From: an uncultured Paracoccaceae bacterium
GTDB lineage: Bacteria; Pseudomonadota; Alphaproteobacteria; Rhodobacterales; Rhodobacteraceae
Direction of reading: 5' to 3'
Length of the DNA: 11,990 nucleotides
NCBI GenBank assembly: GCA_913054485.1
Contig: CAJXHQ010000039.1
Span: 1-11,990 of the forward strand
Shown here: positions 1-7,052 of the stretch, piece after piece
Layout: every line of letters begins with the position of its first letter
Numbering within the stretch: the first letter of the stretch is position 1
Notes under the pieces: generated by a model
Database searches by the model: none
What the model was told of the DNA's origin: nothing
The model's input: the letters and a program-made list of their open reading frames with translations, nothing else
Translations under genes and position numbers: made by a program

Positions 1-58
1 TCTCGGCATGTTGAAGTACTCTAAGTTTACGTTGGATGTCTCGTTCTTCGCTCGTCAT
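1..58 (-). CDS. IS481-like transposase, N-terminal 19 residues only (partial)
   Basis: Reading the minus strand from an ATG at 58-56 gives MTSEERDIQRKLRVLQHAE before the window ends. This matches my recollection of the N-terminus of IS481-family DDE transposases common in Rhodobacteraceae, where the segment opens the helix-turn-helix DNA-binding region that recognises the element ends. A strong ribosome binding site (AAGGAAG, five bases before the ATG) supports the start. The catalytic core is outside the window, so whether the enzyme is intact cannot be judged. The identification rests on a short stretch plus its position next to a likely IS end. An IS3-type relative is the main alternative. 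Confidence 0.65.
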   Translation of the reverse strand, partial: MTSEERDIQRKLRVLQHAE

Positions 59-104
59 GAAAACTTCCTTCATCCCAAATCAGGGAATTTACAGGAAGTG
101 TCCC
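1..104 (-). mobile_element. End of an IS481-like insertion sequence (rest lies left of window)
   Basis: Read on the minus strand, a transposase start lies at 58 and about 45 bases of leader run up to an apparent element end near 103-104. The end reads GGGACACTTCCTGTAAATTC on the minus strand, the style of terminal repeat I associate with this IS type in Roseobacter genomes. From about 105 onward the sequence reads as coding sequence of an unrelated gene (an MttB relative), which places the boundary there. The first 100 bases are also visibly less GC-rich than what follows. The other end, and so any target duplication, is outside the window. The exact terminus is uncertain by a few bases. Confidence 0.68.
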
Positions 105-1055
105 GAGAGTCCGTACATATCTACACCCTGAAGATTGCCAACCGTGACTTTGTGCTGACCGGCAGGGATCCGCGCCGCGACATGCACATGAAAGGCGACC
201 GGGTGCATTTCTGCACCGCCGGGGCCAGCCCGGACATGCTGGATGCGCGCTCCAGCACCTGCCGGGGCGCGAACCTGATGGATCTCTACAGCTCTGCGCG
301 GCTCGTCGATACGCTGGAAAATGTGCATTTCTTCCAGCGAAAGGTGGTGACCATTTGGGCCGAGGTTCTGGCGGGTCTGTTCCGTACCAACGCAGTCGCC
401 GAAGGGGGCCCGACCATCATCGGCTGCTGGCCCTTCGTATCGGACATCAGAACCGGGGCAATGTGCTGCGGCAGCAGCGAACAGGCATTGCTGACAGCCG
501 CCTGCGGGCAGATGGCCCGGCATTTCGATCTGATCACCGGCATCCCGGCAGGCATCACCGGAAGTAAGATGCCGGATGCGCAATCGGGCTATGAAAAAGC
601 GCTGAACACGTGGTGACCGCAAATTCCGGCGCAAACCTTGTTTACGAGGCCGGCGGGATGGTCGCCTCGCTTATGGGATATCCCTGGAAACTTTGGCCAT
701 GGACAATGACTCGATCGGCGCCGCCCTGCGGGTGGTGCGCGGGCTGGATGTCTCCGATGCTGATCTGTCGGTGGATGTGATCAGGGACTGCTGCCTGGGC
801 GGTCCGGGCCATTTCCTGGCCCGCACCCAGACGATGGAGCGGATGGAAAAGGATTTCTACTATCCGCGGCTGAACGACCGGATGAGCCCGATGGAATGGG
901 AGGAGAAAGGCAAGCGAAGCGCCTTTGACCGGGCGGCGGATTACGTGGGCCGGACTCTGTCCAGCCATTGTCCCAGCTATACCCCCGAGGACATCGGCCA
1001 GCGTAACCGGGTGAAGTTCCCCGTCCGTCTGCCGCGGGAAAACATGCGCCCGTAG
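105..1055 (+). pseudogene. Trimethylamine methyltransferase (MttB) family gene, decayed
   Basis: MttB-family proteins (about 500 residues) move a methyl group from a methylated amine or betaine to a corrinoid protein. Family signatures appear in order in three frames. Frame one, to the stop at 614-616, carries ANRDFVLTGRDPRRD, DLYSSARLVDTLENVHFFQR, then AEVLAGL, WPFVSDIRTGAM, GSSEQALLTAACGQMARHFD and PDAQSGYEKALN. The next frame, from about 610, reads VVTANSGANLVYEAGGMVAS. The third, from about 681, reads SLETLAMDNDSIGAALRVVR through CLGGPGHF and SPMEWEEKGK to the natural C-terminus KFPVRLPRENMRP with stop TAG at 1053-1055. Each frame change fits loss of one base. Between HFFQR and AEVLAGL, roughly 120-150 family residues are absent (junction about 350-358). 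The N-terminal part is also missing, where the IS end lies. A working enzyme is very unlikely. The original substrate may have been a betaine, given the neighbours. Confidence 0.88.
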
Positions 1056-1056
1056 T

Positions 1057-1069
1057 GGTCCCGGGGACC
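1057..1069. repeat. Short perfect inverted repeat between convergent genes
   Basis: GGTCCC-G-GGGACC lies in the 19-base gap between the stop of the MttB remnant and the stop of the convergent regulator gene. Its place suits a shared transcription end, but the loop is a single base and no T-run follows on either strand, so it is not a convincing intrinsic terminator. Confidence 0.25.
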
Positions 1070-1074
1070 TGTGC

Positions 1075-2100
1075 CTAGGCCGCCGCCTCCCTGTCGCTGT
1101 GCGGGCGGCGGCCGAACCTCAGCCGGTAGTGTTTGGAGAAGTTGTTCACAGAGGCAAACCCGGTGGCGGCGGCAATTTCGATAATTGGCATATCGGTGCC
1201 CTGCAGCAGCTTGCGCGCCCGGTCGAGCCGCATGTCGCGGAAGTAGCGCATCGGGGTGGTGTTCAGATACTTGCTGAACAGGCGCTCCACCTGGCGTTTG
1301 GAGATCGGCTCATCCGCGATCAGCTCGTCCAGCGAGGCAGGTTCCTGGATCAGCTCCTCCATCTTCTTCAGGATATTCACGAAGGAAGGATGCCGGGTGC
1401 CGACCCGTTTGGAAATTGACTGCCGCTGATTGCGCCCGTCGTTGCTGCCGTAGTCGTAGATGCAAACATCCGCAACGCCCTGCGCGCAGGAATACCCCAG
1501 ATCCTCTTCGATGATCGACAGGGTCACGTCCAGGCTGCAGCTGCCCCCGGCGCTGTAGGAGATCGCATCATCCAGCATCGTGCGGGTGTTCAGGCAGTCC
1601 AGCTCCGGAAACAGCTCTTCAAACACCGGGACCATGGACCAGTGCAGCGTCAGCCCATCACTTTTTACCAGCCCGGCACGGGCCAGCGTAAAGGCACCCG
1701 TGGCCAGCGCGGCGGCCCGTCCGCCGAACCGCATATGGCGGCGCAGCCATTGCAGGGTCTTAGGACCGGCGTCCAGGAATCCTGTGCTGCCGGAGCAGAT
1801 CACCACGCAATCCGAAGGGCTGGTATCCCCTAGCTTGCCGTCAACCGGGAAAGAGACCCCGTTGGAGCAGCGCACGGGGCCGCCGGTTTCCGAGACAAGA
1901 GTCCAGCTGTAGACCGGTTCCCTGAACAGCCCGTTGGCAACCCGCAGCGGCTCCATCGCGCCTGCAAAGTCCAGCATGTTGGCCCCCGGCAGCAGCAGGA
2001 AGTGAAAATGGCGCCTGACAGTGGGAGTGTCAGCCGCCCCGGCGGGCAACCCGGCGGTTTCCTTGCAGGTGCCGCTGATGGGCTTGGGGTCCAGGAACAT
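1075..2100 (-). CDS. GlxA/GbdR-type AraC-family regulator with DJ-1/PfpI-like domain
   Basis: This 341-residue protein has an N-terminal DJ-1/PfpI amidotransferase-like domain (about residues 30-205) and a C-terminal AraC helix-turn-helix pair (about 255-330: ISKRQVERLFSKYLNTTPMR, then IIEIAAATGFASVNNFSKHY). This architecture defines GbdR, CdhR and ArgR of pseudomonads, activators that sense glycine betaine, carnitine or arginine. At the nucleophile elbow, where enzymes of the fold have Cys-Thr-Gly, it has Ala133-Thr-Gly, so the domain probably binds a ligand without catalysis. The start is supported by AAGGA eight bases before the ATG. It is the last gene of the minus-strand run, 25 bases after the reductase gene, so it is probably co-transcribed with the genes it may control. 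The ligand cannot be told from sequence; a methylated amino acid is inferred from the neighbours. Confidence 0.9.
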   Translation of the reverse strand: MFLDPKPISGTCKETAGLPAGAADTPTVRRHFHFLLLPGANMLDFAGAMEPLRVANGLFREPVYSWTLVSETGGPVRCSNGVSFPVDGKLGDTSPSDCVVICSGSTGFLDAGPKTLQWLRRHMRFGGRAAALATGAFTLARAGLVKSDGLTLHWSMVPVFEELFPELDCLNTRTMLDDAISYSAGGSCSLDVTLSIIEEDLGYSCAQGVADVCIYDYGSNDGRNQRQSISKRVGTRHPSFVNILKKMEELIQEPASLDELIADEPISKRQVERLFSKYLNTTPMRYFRDMRLDRARKLLQGTDMPIIEIAAATGFASVNNFSKHYRLRFGRRPHSDREAAA

Positions 2101-2125
2101 GGGCTCTATCCTTTCCGGAAGGGCG

Positions 2126-3340
2126 TCAGGCCCGCAGAAGCGGTTTGAGATCAGTGTCCGGATCGGCGATCAGCCCGGCGGCGGGTGATTTGCCGGACTC
2201 GATCAGCCGCTTGGCGATCATGTAAGCGCGCGGGTCGTTCATTGCGTCCGCCGCGATCAGCTGGCCGGCCTTGTAATACCAGACTGAGACAGACCCGCCG
2301 GAGCCGGGCCGGGTCACCACCTCGTCGTAGCCCGCGTTCAGGCCTGCGATCTGCAGTTTGACGTCATACTGATCCGACCAGAACCAGGGTTTCGGCGCAT
2401 AGGCCGTATCTGCACCCATGATGTTCGCGGCCACCGCTTCTGCCTGATCAATGGCGTTGCCGACGCTTTCAAGCCGGATCTGCGCGCCCGCAAAAGGCAG
2501 GGTGGCGCAATCGCCGGCGGCCCAAATCGAAGGATCGGATGTGCGTCCGAAGGCATCCGTTCGGATGCCGTTGTCCACGGTGACGCCTGCCGCCTCTGCA
2601 AGGCTGGTATTGGGCGAGATGCCGATGCCGAAGACCACGAAATCGGCAGGAATGACGGTGCCGTCTGCCAATTCCACCCCGTCAGCGGCATCGGTGCCGG
2701 TGATCCGCGATACCTGTGTATCTTCAAGGATGCGCACCCCGTGCTGCCTGTGAAGCGCGCGGAAATAGCCGACGGTTTCAGCCGCGGCGACGCGCTGCAG
2801 GATACGCGGGGCGGCTTCGATCAAAGTGACGCCGAGGCCCAGTTTTGCAGCCACCGCTGCCACCTCCAGGCCGATATATCCGCCGCCGATGATAGCCAGC
2901 TTGCGGCCGCTTTGGAACATCGGGGCGATGGCGTCGATATCCGCGATGCCGCGCAGCGTGAAGGTGCCGGGCAGATCCCCGCCCAGGGCTGAGGGCAGCC
3001 GCCGCGGGGTAGAGCCGGTGGCGATGATCAGATGCTCATAGGGCAGGGTCTCCGCGCCGCAGGTGATGGTCTGCTCCGCCGCCGAGATGCCGGTGACCGT
3101 AGTATTCAGCCGCAGCGTGATGTCCTGCTCGGCGTAAAACGCCTCCGGGCGCAGGAACAGGCGCTCGCGCGGCAGCTCGCCCAGCAGGTAGCCCTTGGAG
3201 AGGGGCGGGCGCTGATAGGGGGGATGCGGCTCCTCTCCGATCAGGGTGATCGGCTTGCCGTAGCCGAGGCTGCGCAGCTTGAGCGCTGCGGAACAGCCTG
3301 CCTGGCCTGCGCCTGCGATGATAATCCCGGAGGTATTCAT
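2126..3340 (-). CDS. FAD/NAD(P)-dependent ferredoxin reductase-type oxidoreductase
   Basis: The 404-residue protein fits the putidaredoxin/rhodocoxin reductase family (about 400 residues), which passes electrons from NAD(P)H through FAD to a small [2Fe-2S] ferredoxin serving an oxygenase. Visible are the FAD-binding GAGQAG (10-15), the family motif PYQRPPLSKGYL (41-52), the second Rossmann motif GGGYIGLE (152-159), the FAD motif WAAGDCA (273-279) and a C-terminal reductase domain after about 315. I chose the ATG at 3340 over one 39 bases upstream because AAGGA sits nine bases before it and the family starts just ahead of the first glycine motif. It begins 29 bases after the aminotransferase stop. 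No ferredoxin gene is visible here. A plausible partner is the Rieske oxygenase at the right edge, though betaine demethylases of that kind often use a different, flavin plus plant-type-ferredoxin, reductase. Confidence 0.88.
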   Translation of the reverse strand: MNTSGIIIAGAGQAGCSAALKLRSLGYGKPITLIGEEPHPPYQRPPLSKGYLLGELPRERLFLRPEAFYAEQDITLRLNTTVTGISAAEQTITCGAETLPYEHLIIATGSTPRRLPSALGGDLPGTFTLRGIADIDAIAPMFQSGRKLAIIGGGYIGLEVAAVAAKLGLGVTLIEAAPRILQRVAAAETVGYFRALHRQHGVRILEDTQVSRITGTDAADGVELADGTVIPADFVVFGIGISPNTSLAEAAGVTVDNGIRTDAFGRTSDPSIWAAGDCATLPFAGAQIRLESVGNAIDQAEAVAANIMGADTAYAPKPWFWSDQYDVKLQIAGLNAGYDEVVTRPGSGGSVSVWYYKAGQLIAADAMNDPRAYMIAKRLIESGKSPAAGLIADPDTDLKPLLRA

Positions 3341-3369
3341 GTCATGCCATCCTTTGGTCAGGAGTGCGC

Positions 3370-4731
3370 TCACGCACACTCCCGGTCTGCGACGTCCAGG
3401 GTGCGGTCGAGGATCTCCAGGCCGGTCATCATGTCCGCTTCGCTGATGTTCAGCGGCGGCGTCAGGCGGATGACGTTGGAGTAGAAAGAGAGGTAGAGAC
3501 CTTCCTTCATCGCAAAGGACATCATGTCGGACATCGGCTTGGCATCCGGGCCTTTGGCCGCAAAGGGCACCAGCGGTTCGCGGGTGCTGCGGTCCTTCAC
3601 CAGCTCTATGCCGTTGAACATGCCAAGGCCGCGGATATCGCCGATCGACGGGTGTTTCCCGGCCAGCTTGTGCAGTTCGGCGCGCAGTTTTTCACCCATC
3701 GCCGTGGCATGGGCCAGCGTGCCCTCTTCCTGCATGGCGCGGATTGCGGCCACGCCCGAGGCGCAGGCCAGCGGGTGGCCCGCATAGGTCAGCCCGCCCG
3801 GCAGCGGGTAGTCGCGCAGCCAGTCGTGCAGCTCGGTGCTGACCGACATCGTGCCCAGCGGCACATAGCCCGAGTTGATGCCCTTGGCGGCGGTGATGAT
3901 ATCGGGCTCAACGCCCCAGTGATCCACCGCGAACCATTTACCGGTGCGCCCGAAGCCGGCCATCACCTCATCCGCGATCAAGAGGATGCCGTATTTCTCG
4001 CAGGTCGCCTTGATCGACTGCAGGTAGCCGTCCGGCGGCACGATGATGCCATTGGTGCCCACCACCGGCTCCAGGATCACCGCGGCGACGGTGTTGGGGT
4101 TTTCATACATCAGCAGCTCTTCCAGATGCGGGCCGCCCTGGGCCACCGGGCATTTCGCCGGGTCGGTATGGCCGGTCGGCAGCCGGTAGAGATAGGGGTC
4201 CAGCATGCGCACCACGCCGGGCATGTCGGCGCGGGTCAGGTGGTGGCGCGGGTCACCGGTCAGGCTCAGCGTGCCGCCGGTGGCGCCGTGGTAGCTGCGG
4301 TAGCGGGCGATGATCTTGGTGCGCCCGGTCTTGTGGCGCGCCAGCCGGATCGCGGTCTCATTTGCCGCCGAACCGCCGGTGGTGAAGAAGGTGGAGGAGA
4401 TATTGGCCGGGGTGATCTCATTCATGATCGCCGCCAGTTCGGAGCGCACGTCAGAGCCCATCGCCGGGCCGATATAGCAGAGCTTGTCGGCCTGGTCCTT
4501 GATCGCCTGCACGATCTTCGGGTGCTGGTGGCCCATGTTCGCATTGACCAGCTGCGACTGGAAATCCAGGTAGCGTTTGCCGTTGCTGTCCCAGAACCAG
4601 CTGCCTTCGGCCCCGGTGATGACCGGCGGCTTGCCGCCCTGTTTGGACCAGCTTTGCAGGTAGTGGTTGGCGTGCATCTCCTGCACCCAGGCAGGATCGT
4701 GGGAGGGGTAGGCGTTCGAGAGGTCGTCCAT
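3370..4731 (-). CDS. Class III PLP-dependent aminotransferase, substrate unknown
   Basis: The 453-residue protein has the full class III (omega-amino acid) aminotransferase layout. Features include FFTTGGSAANE (115-125) for phosphate binding, YHGATGG (147-153) with the ring-stacking aromatic, LIADEVMAGFGRTGKWFA (251-268) with Asp254 for the pyridine nitrogen, TAAKGINSGYVPLG (280-293) with Schiff-base Lys283, and LTYAGHP (314-320). Length is normal for the family and all key residues are present. Such enzymes move an amino group from the far end of an amine or amino acid to pyruvate or a keto acid. It starts 30 bases after the second enolase-family gene; the site before the ATG is a weak ribosome binding site, so coupling is possible. 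It is not part of the core hydroxyproline betaine route as I know it. It hints that ring opening or another branch releases a primary amine. The exact substrate cannot be assigned. Confidence 0.92.
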   Translation of the reverse strand: MDDLSNAYPSHDPAWVQEMHANHYLQSWSKQGGKPPVITGAEGSWFWDSNGKRYLDFQSQLVNANMGHQHPKIVQAIKDQADKLCYIGPAMGSDVRSELAAIMNEITPANISSTFFTTGGSAANETAIRLARHKTGRTKIIARYRSYHGATGGTLSLTGDPRHHLTRADMPGVVRMLDPYLYRLPTGHTDPAKCPVAQGGPHLEELLMYENPNTVAAVILEPVVGTNGIIVPPDGYLQSIKATCEKYGILLIADEVMAGFGRTGKWFAVDHWGVEPDIITAAKGINSGYVPLGTMSVSTELHDWLRDYPLPGGLTYAGHPLACASGVAAIRAMQEEGTLAHATAMGEKLRAELHKLAGKHPSIGDIRGLGMFNGIELVKDRSTREPLVPFAAKGPDAKPMSDMMSFAMKEGLYLSFYSNVIRLTPPLNISEADMMTGLEILDRTLDVADRECA

Positions 4732-4761
4732 GGGTTTTGGTCTCTGTGGTTTGATCTGGTG

Positions 4762-5865
4762 TCAGTCGAGAATGGCTTTGGCCTGGCCAAGGGCGTCCGC
4801 ATCGGGCGTAACGCCAAGGCCTGGGCCCTCGGGCGGGGAAATGCGGCCTTTGCGGCGGATCGGGGCGGACGGATCCAGCCGCGGGCCGACATAGTGGCTG
4901 AGGTCGCAGGTGTTCATGATGCCGCGGGCGGGCGTGCTGGCGGCAAGGTGCAGCAGGGCGGCGGTGGTCACATCGCTGCCCCAGGTGTCCTCGATGCACA
5001 TCTGCGTGCCAAGGGTCAGGCAGAGGTCACGCGTGCGCCGCATCGCCGACAGCCCGCCCATTTTCGACAGCTTCAGCGCCGCGGCGTCCATGCAGCCCGC
5101 CTGGTGCCCTGCGATAAGCGAGTCCATGTCATGGGCGCTTTCGTCCAGTTTCATCGGCAGGCCGGTGGCCGCGCGTACATGGGCGCACTCTTCAATGGTG
5201 GCGCAGGGCTGCTCCAGCATCACGTCCAGATGCGCCACGGCGCGGCCGGTGCGGGTGGCCGTCAGCGCATCCGCGCCGCAGTTCCAATCACCGTAAACCA
5301 GCGGCCCGGCTCCGACCGCCTCGCGCACCTTGATCAGCCGTTCGGCGTCCGCCTGCCAGTCATCATCTGCGCCCAGTTTCACCTGGAATTGGCGCATCCC
5401 CAACTCATATGCCTCACGTGCCATGCGGGCCATCTCGTCCGGGGCGACGCAGGTGATCGAATGATACAGCGGCATGTCCTCGACCGCCCGCCCGCCCAGA
5501 AGCGCATAAAGCGGCAGCCCGGCGGCTTGGGCTGTCAGGTCCCAAAGGGCGGTGTCGATGGCGGACTTGGCGTAGCGGTGGCCGATCAGATGTTTGTTCA
5601 AACGCTCCATCACCGCCTCGGGTCCCACAGGATCCGAACCGATAAGCACCGGGGCCACTTCTTCAAGCGCCGGGATCACGCCCTTGGCATAGGCCGGCAG
5701 GTAATGCGGGATCGGGCAGACCTCGCCCCAGCCGCTGAGGCCGGTGTCAGTATCCAGCCGCAGCAGAACAGACAGCGTGGTGTCGCAGGTCTTGCCGCCG
5801 GCCATGTAGTAGGTCTCATGGCTGGTGAGCGGCACTTCCCAGGCAGTGATGCGTGTAATCTTCAT
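4762..5865 (-). CDS. Enolase-superfamily (MLE/mandelate racemase type) protein, HpbD paralogue
   Basis: A 367-residue protein of the muconate lactonizing enzyme subgroup. These use Mg2+ to stabilise an enolate after a lysine takes the alpha proton of a carboxylate. Likely metal ligands are Asp193 (YGDWNCG), Glu218 (MLEQPC) and Asp241 (MKLDE). Likely acid/base lysines are Lys163 (FQVKLG) and Lys265 (ALKLSKMGG), one on each face, which suits a racemase or epimerase. The usual first lysine of the K-x-K motif is Gln161, as in its neighbour. It shares the frame of the HpbD-like protein encoded next door, including EDTWG and AASTP, but differs in the substrate-capping loop (residues 15-28: SHETYYMAGGKTCD), so a different substrate is likely. 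AGGA lies seven bases before the ATG. A 71-base gap separates it from the upstream gene. Function beyond racemase/epimerase or lyase is not assignable. Confidence 0.85.
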   Translation of the reverse strand: MKITRITAWEVPLTSHETYYMAGGKTCDTTLSVLLRLDTDTGLSGWGEVCPIPHYLPAYAKGVIPALEEVAPVLIGSDPVGPEAVMERLNKHLIGHRYAKSAIDTALWDLTAQAAGLPLYALLGGRAVEDMPLYHSITCVAPDEMARMAREAYELGMRQFQVKLGADDDWQADAERLIKVREAVGAGPLVYGDWNCGADALTATRTGRAVAHLDVMLEQPCATIEECAHVRAATGLPMKLDESAHDMDSLIAGHQAGCMDAAALKLSKMGGLSAMRRTRDLCLTLGTQMCIEDTWGSDVTTAALLHLAASTPARGIMNTCDLSHYVGPRLDPSAPIRRKGRISPPEGPGLGVTPDADALGQAKAILD

Positions 5866-5880
5866 GGGTCAGTCCTGTGT

Positions 5881-5929
5881 GGGGAGCGGAGGAGCCTCCG
5901 GCGGGAGTATTTGGGGAAAGATGAAAGAC
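5881..5929. repeat. Roseobacter-type intergenic repeat with short inverted repeat
   Basis: The 71-base gap between the two enolase-family genes holds CGGAGGAGCCTCCG (5887-5900, arms of six around AG), followed by GGCGGGAGTATTTGGGGAAA and GATGAAA. From memory, the pattern of a CCTCCGGCGGGAGTATTT core followed by a G/A-rich AAAGATGAA tail recurs between genes in many Rhodobacteraceae genomes, like a REP element. Here it sits inside an operon, so it could act on mRNA stability or relative expression of the two genes. No mobile gene is attached. The family assignment is from recollection and needs a genome-wide count. Confidence 0.5.
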
Positions 5930-5936
5930 GGGGGCG

Positions 5937-7052
5937 TCATTGCGGGGCTGCGTAGTCGGCCACGGGCGCGCCGAGACTCTCGAAGTCCGGGGTGACGCCG
6001 AGGCCGGCCGCATCGGGGGCGTAGAGTTTGCCGCCGCGGGAGACGGCGCCGCCGATGCCGGTGCTGCGGGTGTTGTAATTCATCAGATCGGTGGAGTTGA
6101 TCAGGTACTCCTCCGGGGTGGAGGCGGCAAAATGCGCCACGGCGGCGGTGGTGATCTGGCCGCCCCAGGTGTCTTCGGAGACAACAGGAATGCCGTGATC
6201 GATCAGGAAGTCGCGCACCCGGCGGGCCTTGGAGAGGCCGCCAAGGTTGGAGATCTTCAGGCAGCAGATTTCGGCCCCGCGGTCGTTGACGATGCGGCGC
6301 GCCATGTCGATGCCGGTGACGCATTCATCCAGCTTCATCGGCTGTTCGGCCACCCGGCGCACCTGCTGGCATTCCTCGTAAGTTTTGCAGGGCTGTTCGA
6401 GGATGAAGTCGAGATCGCGTGTTGCACGCGCCACCTGGATCGCATTGTCCACGCGCCAGCCCTGGTTGGCGTCGGCCATGGCCTTTTCGCCCGGCTGCAA
6501 GAGCGGCACGCCTTCGCGGATGCGGTCGATATCGGTGACCCAGTCGCCGCCCACCTTGATCTGGAACTGCTGGTAGCCCGCGGCGCGATGCTGTTCCATT
6601 TCCGCGATGGTTTCCTCCAGCACGGGTTTCTGCGGCACCACCCGGTACATGGGCGCCCCATCGGTCAGCTTGCCGCCCATCAGCATCCAGACCGGCTGAT
6701 CCACGGATTTGCCGAGGATGTCCCAGCAGGCCGCATCAAAGGGAGCTTTGGCGTAGCCGTGGCCCTGCACAATATGGTCCATAAGCCGTTCGATCCGGTG
6801 CAGCTGGCGCGGATCCTCGCCCAGAAGCTGCGGCGCAGCGAGCCGGGCGAAGGCCTCGACGCCTTCGCTGTGCGCCACCATGTAATTCTCGCCGCAGGGT
6901 GCAAATTCGCCGCAGCCCTGCAGCCCTGCGTCCGTGTCGATGACAACAACCGAGGACATGGCGGTTGTGATGGCATTGCCAGCACCCCAGCCGTAGGAGC
7001 CGCCAACATAGGGCAGAGGTGTCTTGAAGACCCGGATACGCGTGATTTTCAT
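5937..7052 (-). CDS. hpbD: Hydroxyproline betaine 2-epimerase-like (HpbD) enolase-superfamily enzyme
   Basis: The 371-residue protein closely resembles, as I remember it, HpbD of Pelagibaca bermudensis, which epimerises the alpha carbon of trans-4-hydroxy-L-proline betaine and acts on proline betaine. Shared-looking stretches include YGWGAGN (20-26), GCGEFAPCGENYMVAHSEGV (46-65), VQGHGYAKAPFDA, AMADANQGWRVDNAI and LINSTDLMNYNTRSTG. Likely metal ligands are Asp194, Glu219 and Asp242. Likely acid/base lysines are Lys166 (FQIKVG) and Lys266 (CLKISNLGG), with Trp296 (EDTWGG) near the site. Length is normal. Its ATG overlaps the stop of the MDR gene by four bases (ATGA), indicating translational coupling. 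In the cell it would let both epimers of a betaine enter one demethylation route. Confidence in the family is very high; the exact substrate (hydroxyproline betaine, proline betaine or a relative) is inferred. Confidence 0.88.
   Translation of the reverse strand: MKITRIRVFKTPLPYVGGSYGWGAGNAITTAMSSVVVIDTDAGLQGCGEFAPCGENYMVAHSEGVEAFARLAAPQLLGEDPRQLHRIERLMDHIVQGHGYAKAPFDAACWDILGKSVDQPVWMLMGGKLTDGAPMYRVVPQKPVLEETIAEMEQHRAAGYQQFQIKVGGDWVTDIDRIREGVPLLQPGEKAMADANQGWRVDNAIQVARATRDLDFILEQPCKTYEECQQVRRVAEQPMKLDECVTGIDMARRIVNDRGAEICCLKISNLGGLSKARRVRDFLIDHGIPVVSEDTWGGQITTAAVAHFAASTPEEYLINSTDLMNYNTRSTGIGGAVSRGGKLYAPDAAGLGVTPDFESLGAPVADYAAPQ

Noticed and set aside
8..616. A stand-alone 202-residue protein starting at position 8
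   Set aside because: Its first 30 codons are the opposite strand of the IS end, and the rest is only the first frame of the broken MttB gene.
89..634. A 181-residue minus-strand frame
   Set aside because: It is antisense to recognisable MttB sequence and resembles nothing I know.
693..1055. A separate 120-residue gene from a TTG at 693
   Set aside because: It is the C-terminal third of the MttB family in a shifted frame; matching family sequence (SLET) continues upstream of the TTG.
1057..1069. Rho-independent terminator for the convergent genes
   Set aside because: A one-base loop and no following T-run. Kept only as an inverted repeat.
3364..5955. An 863-codon open frame on the plus strand, antisense to the aminotransferase and enolase-family genes
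   Set aside because: It lies wholly opposite well-recognised genes, its product is rich in Arg, His, Gly and Ala with no domain I recognise, and it spans a gene boundary. It is a by-product of GC-rich codon use.
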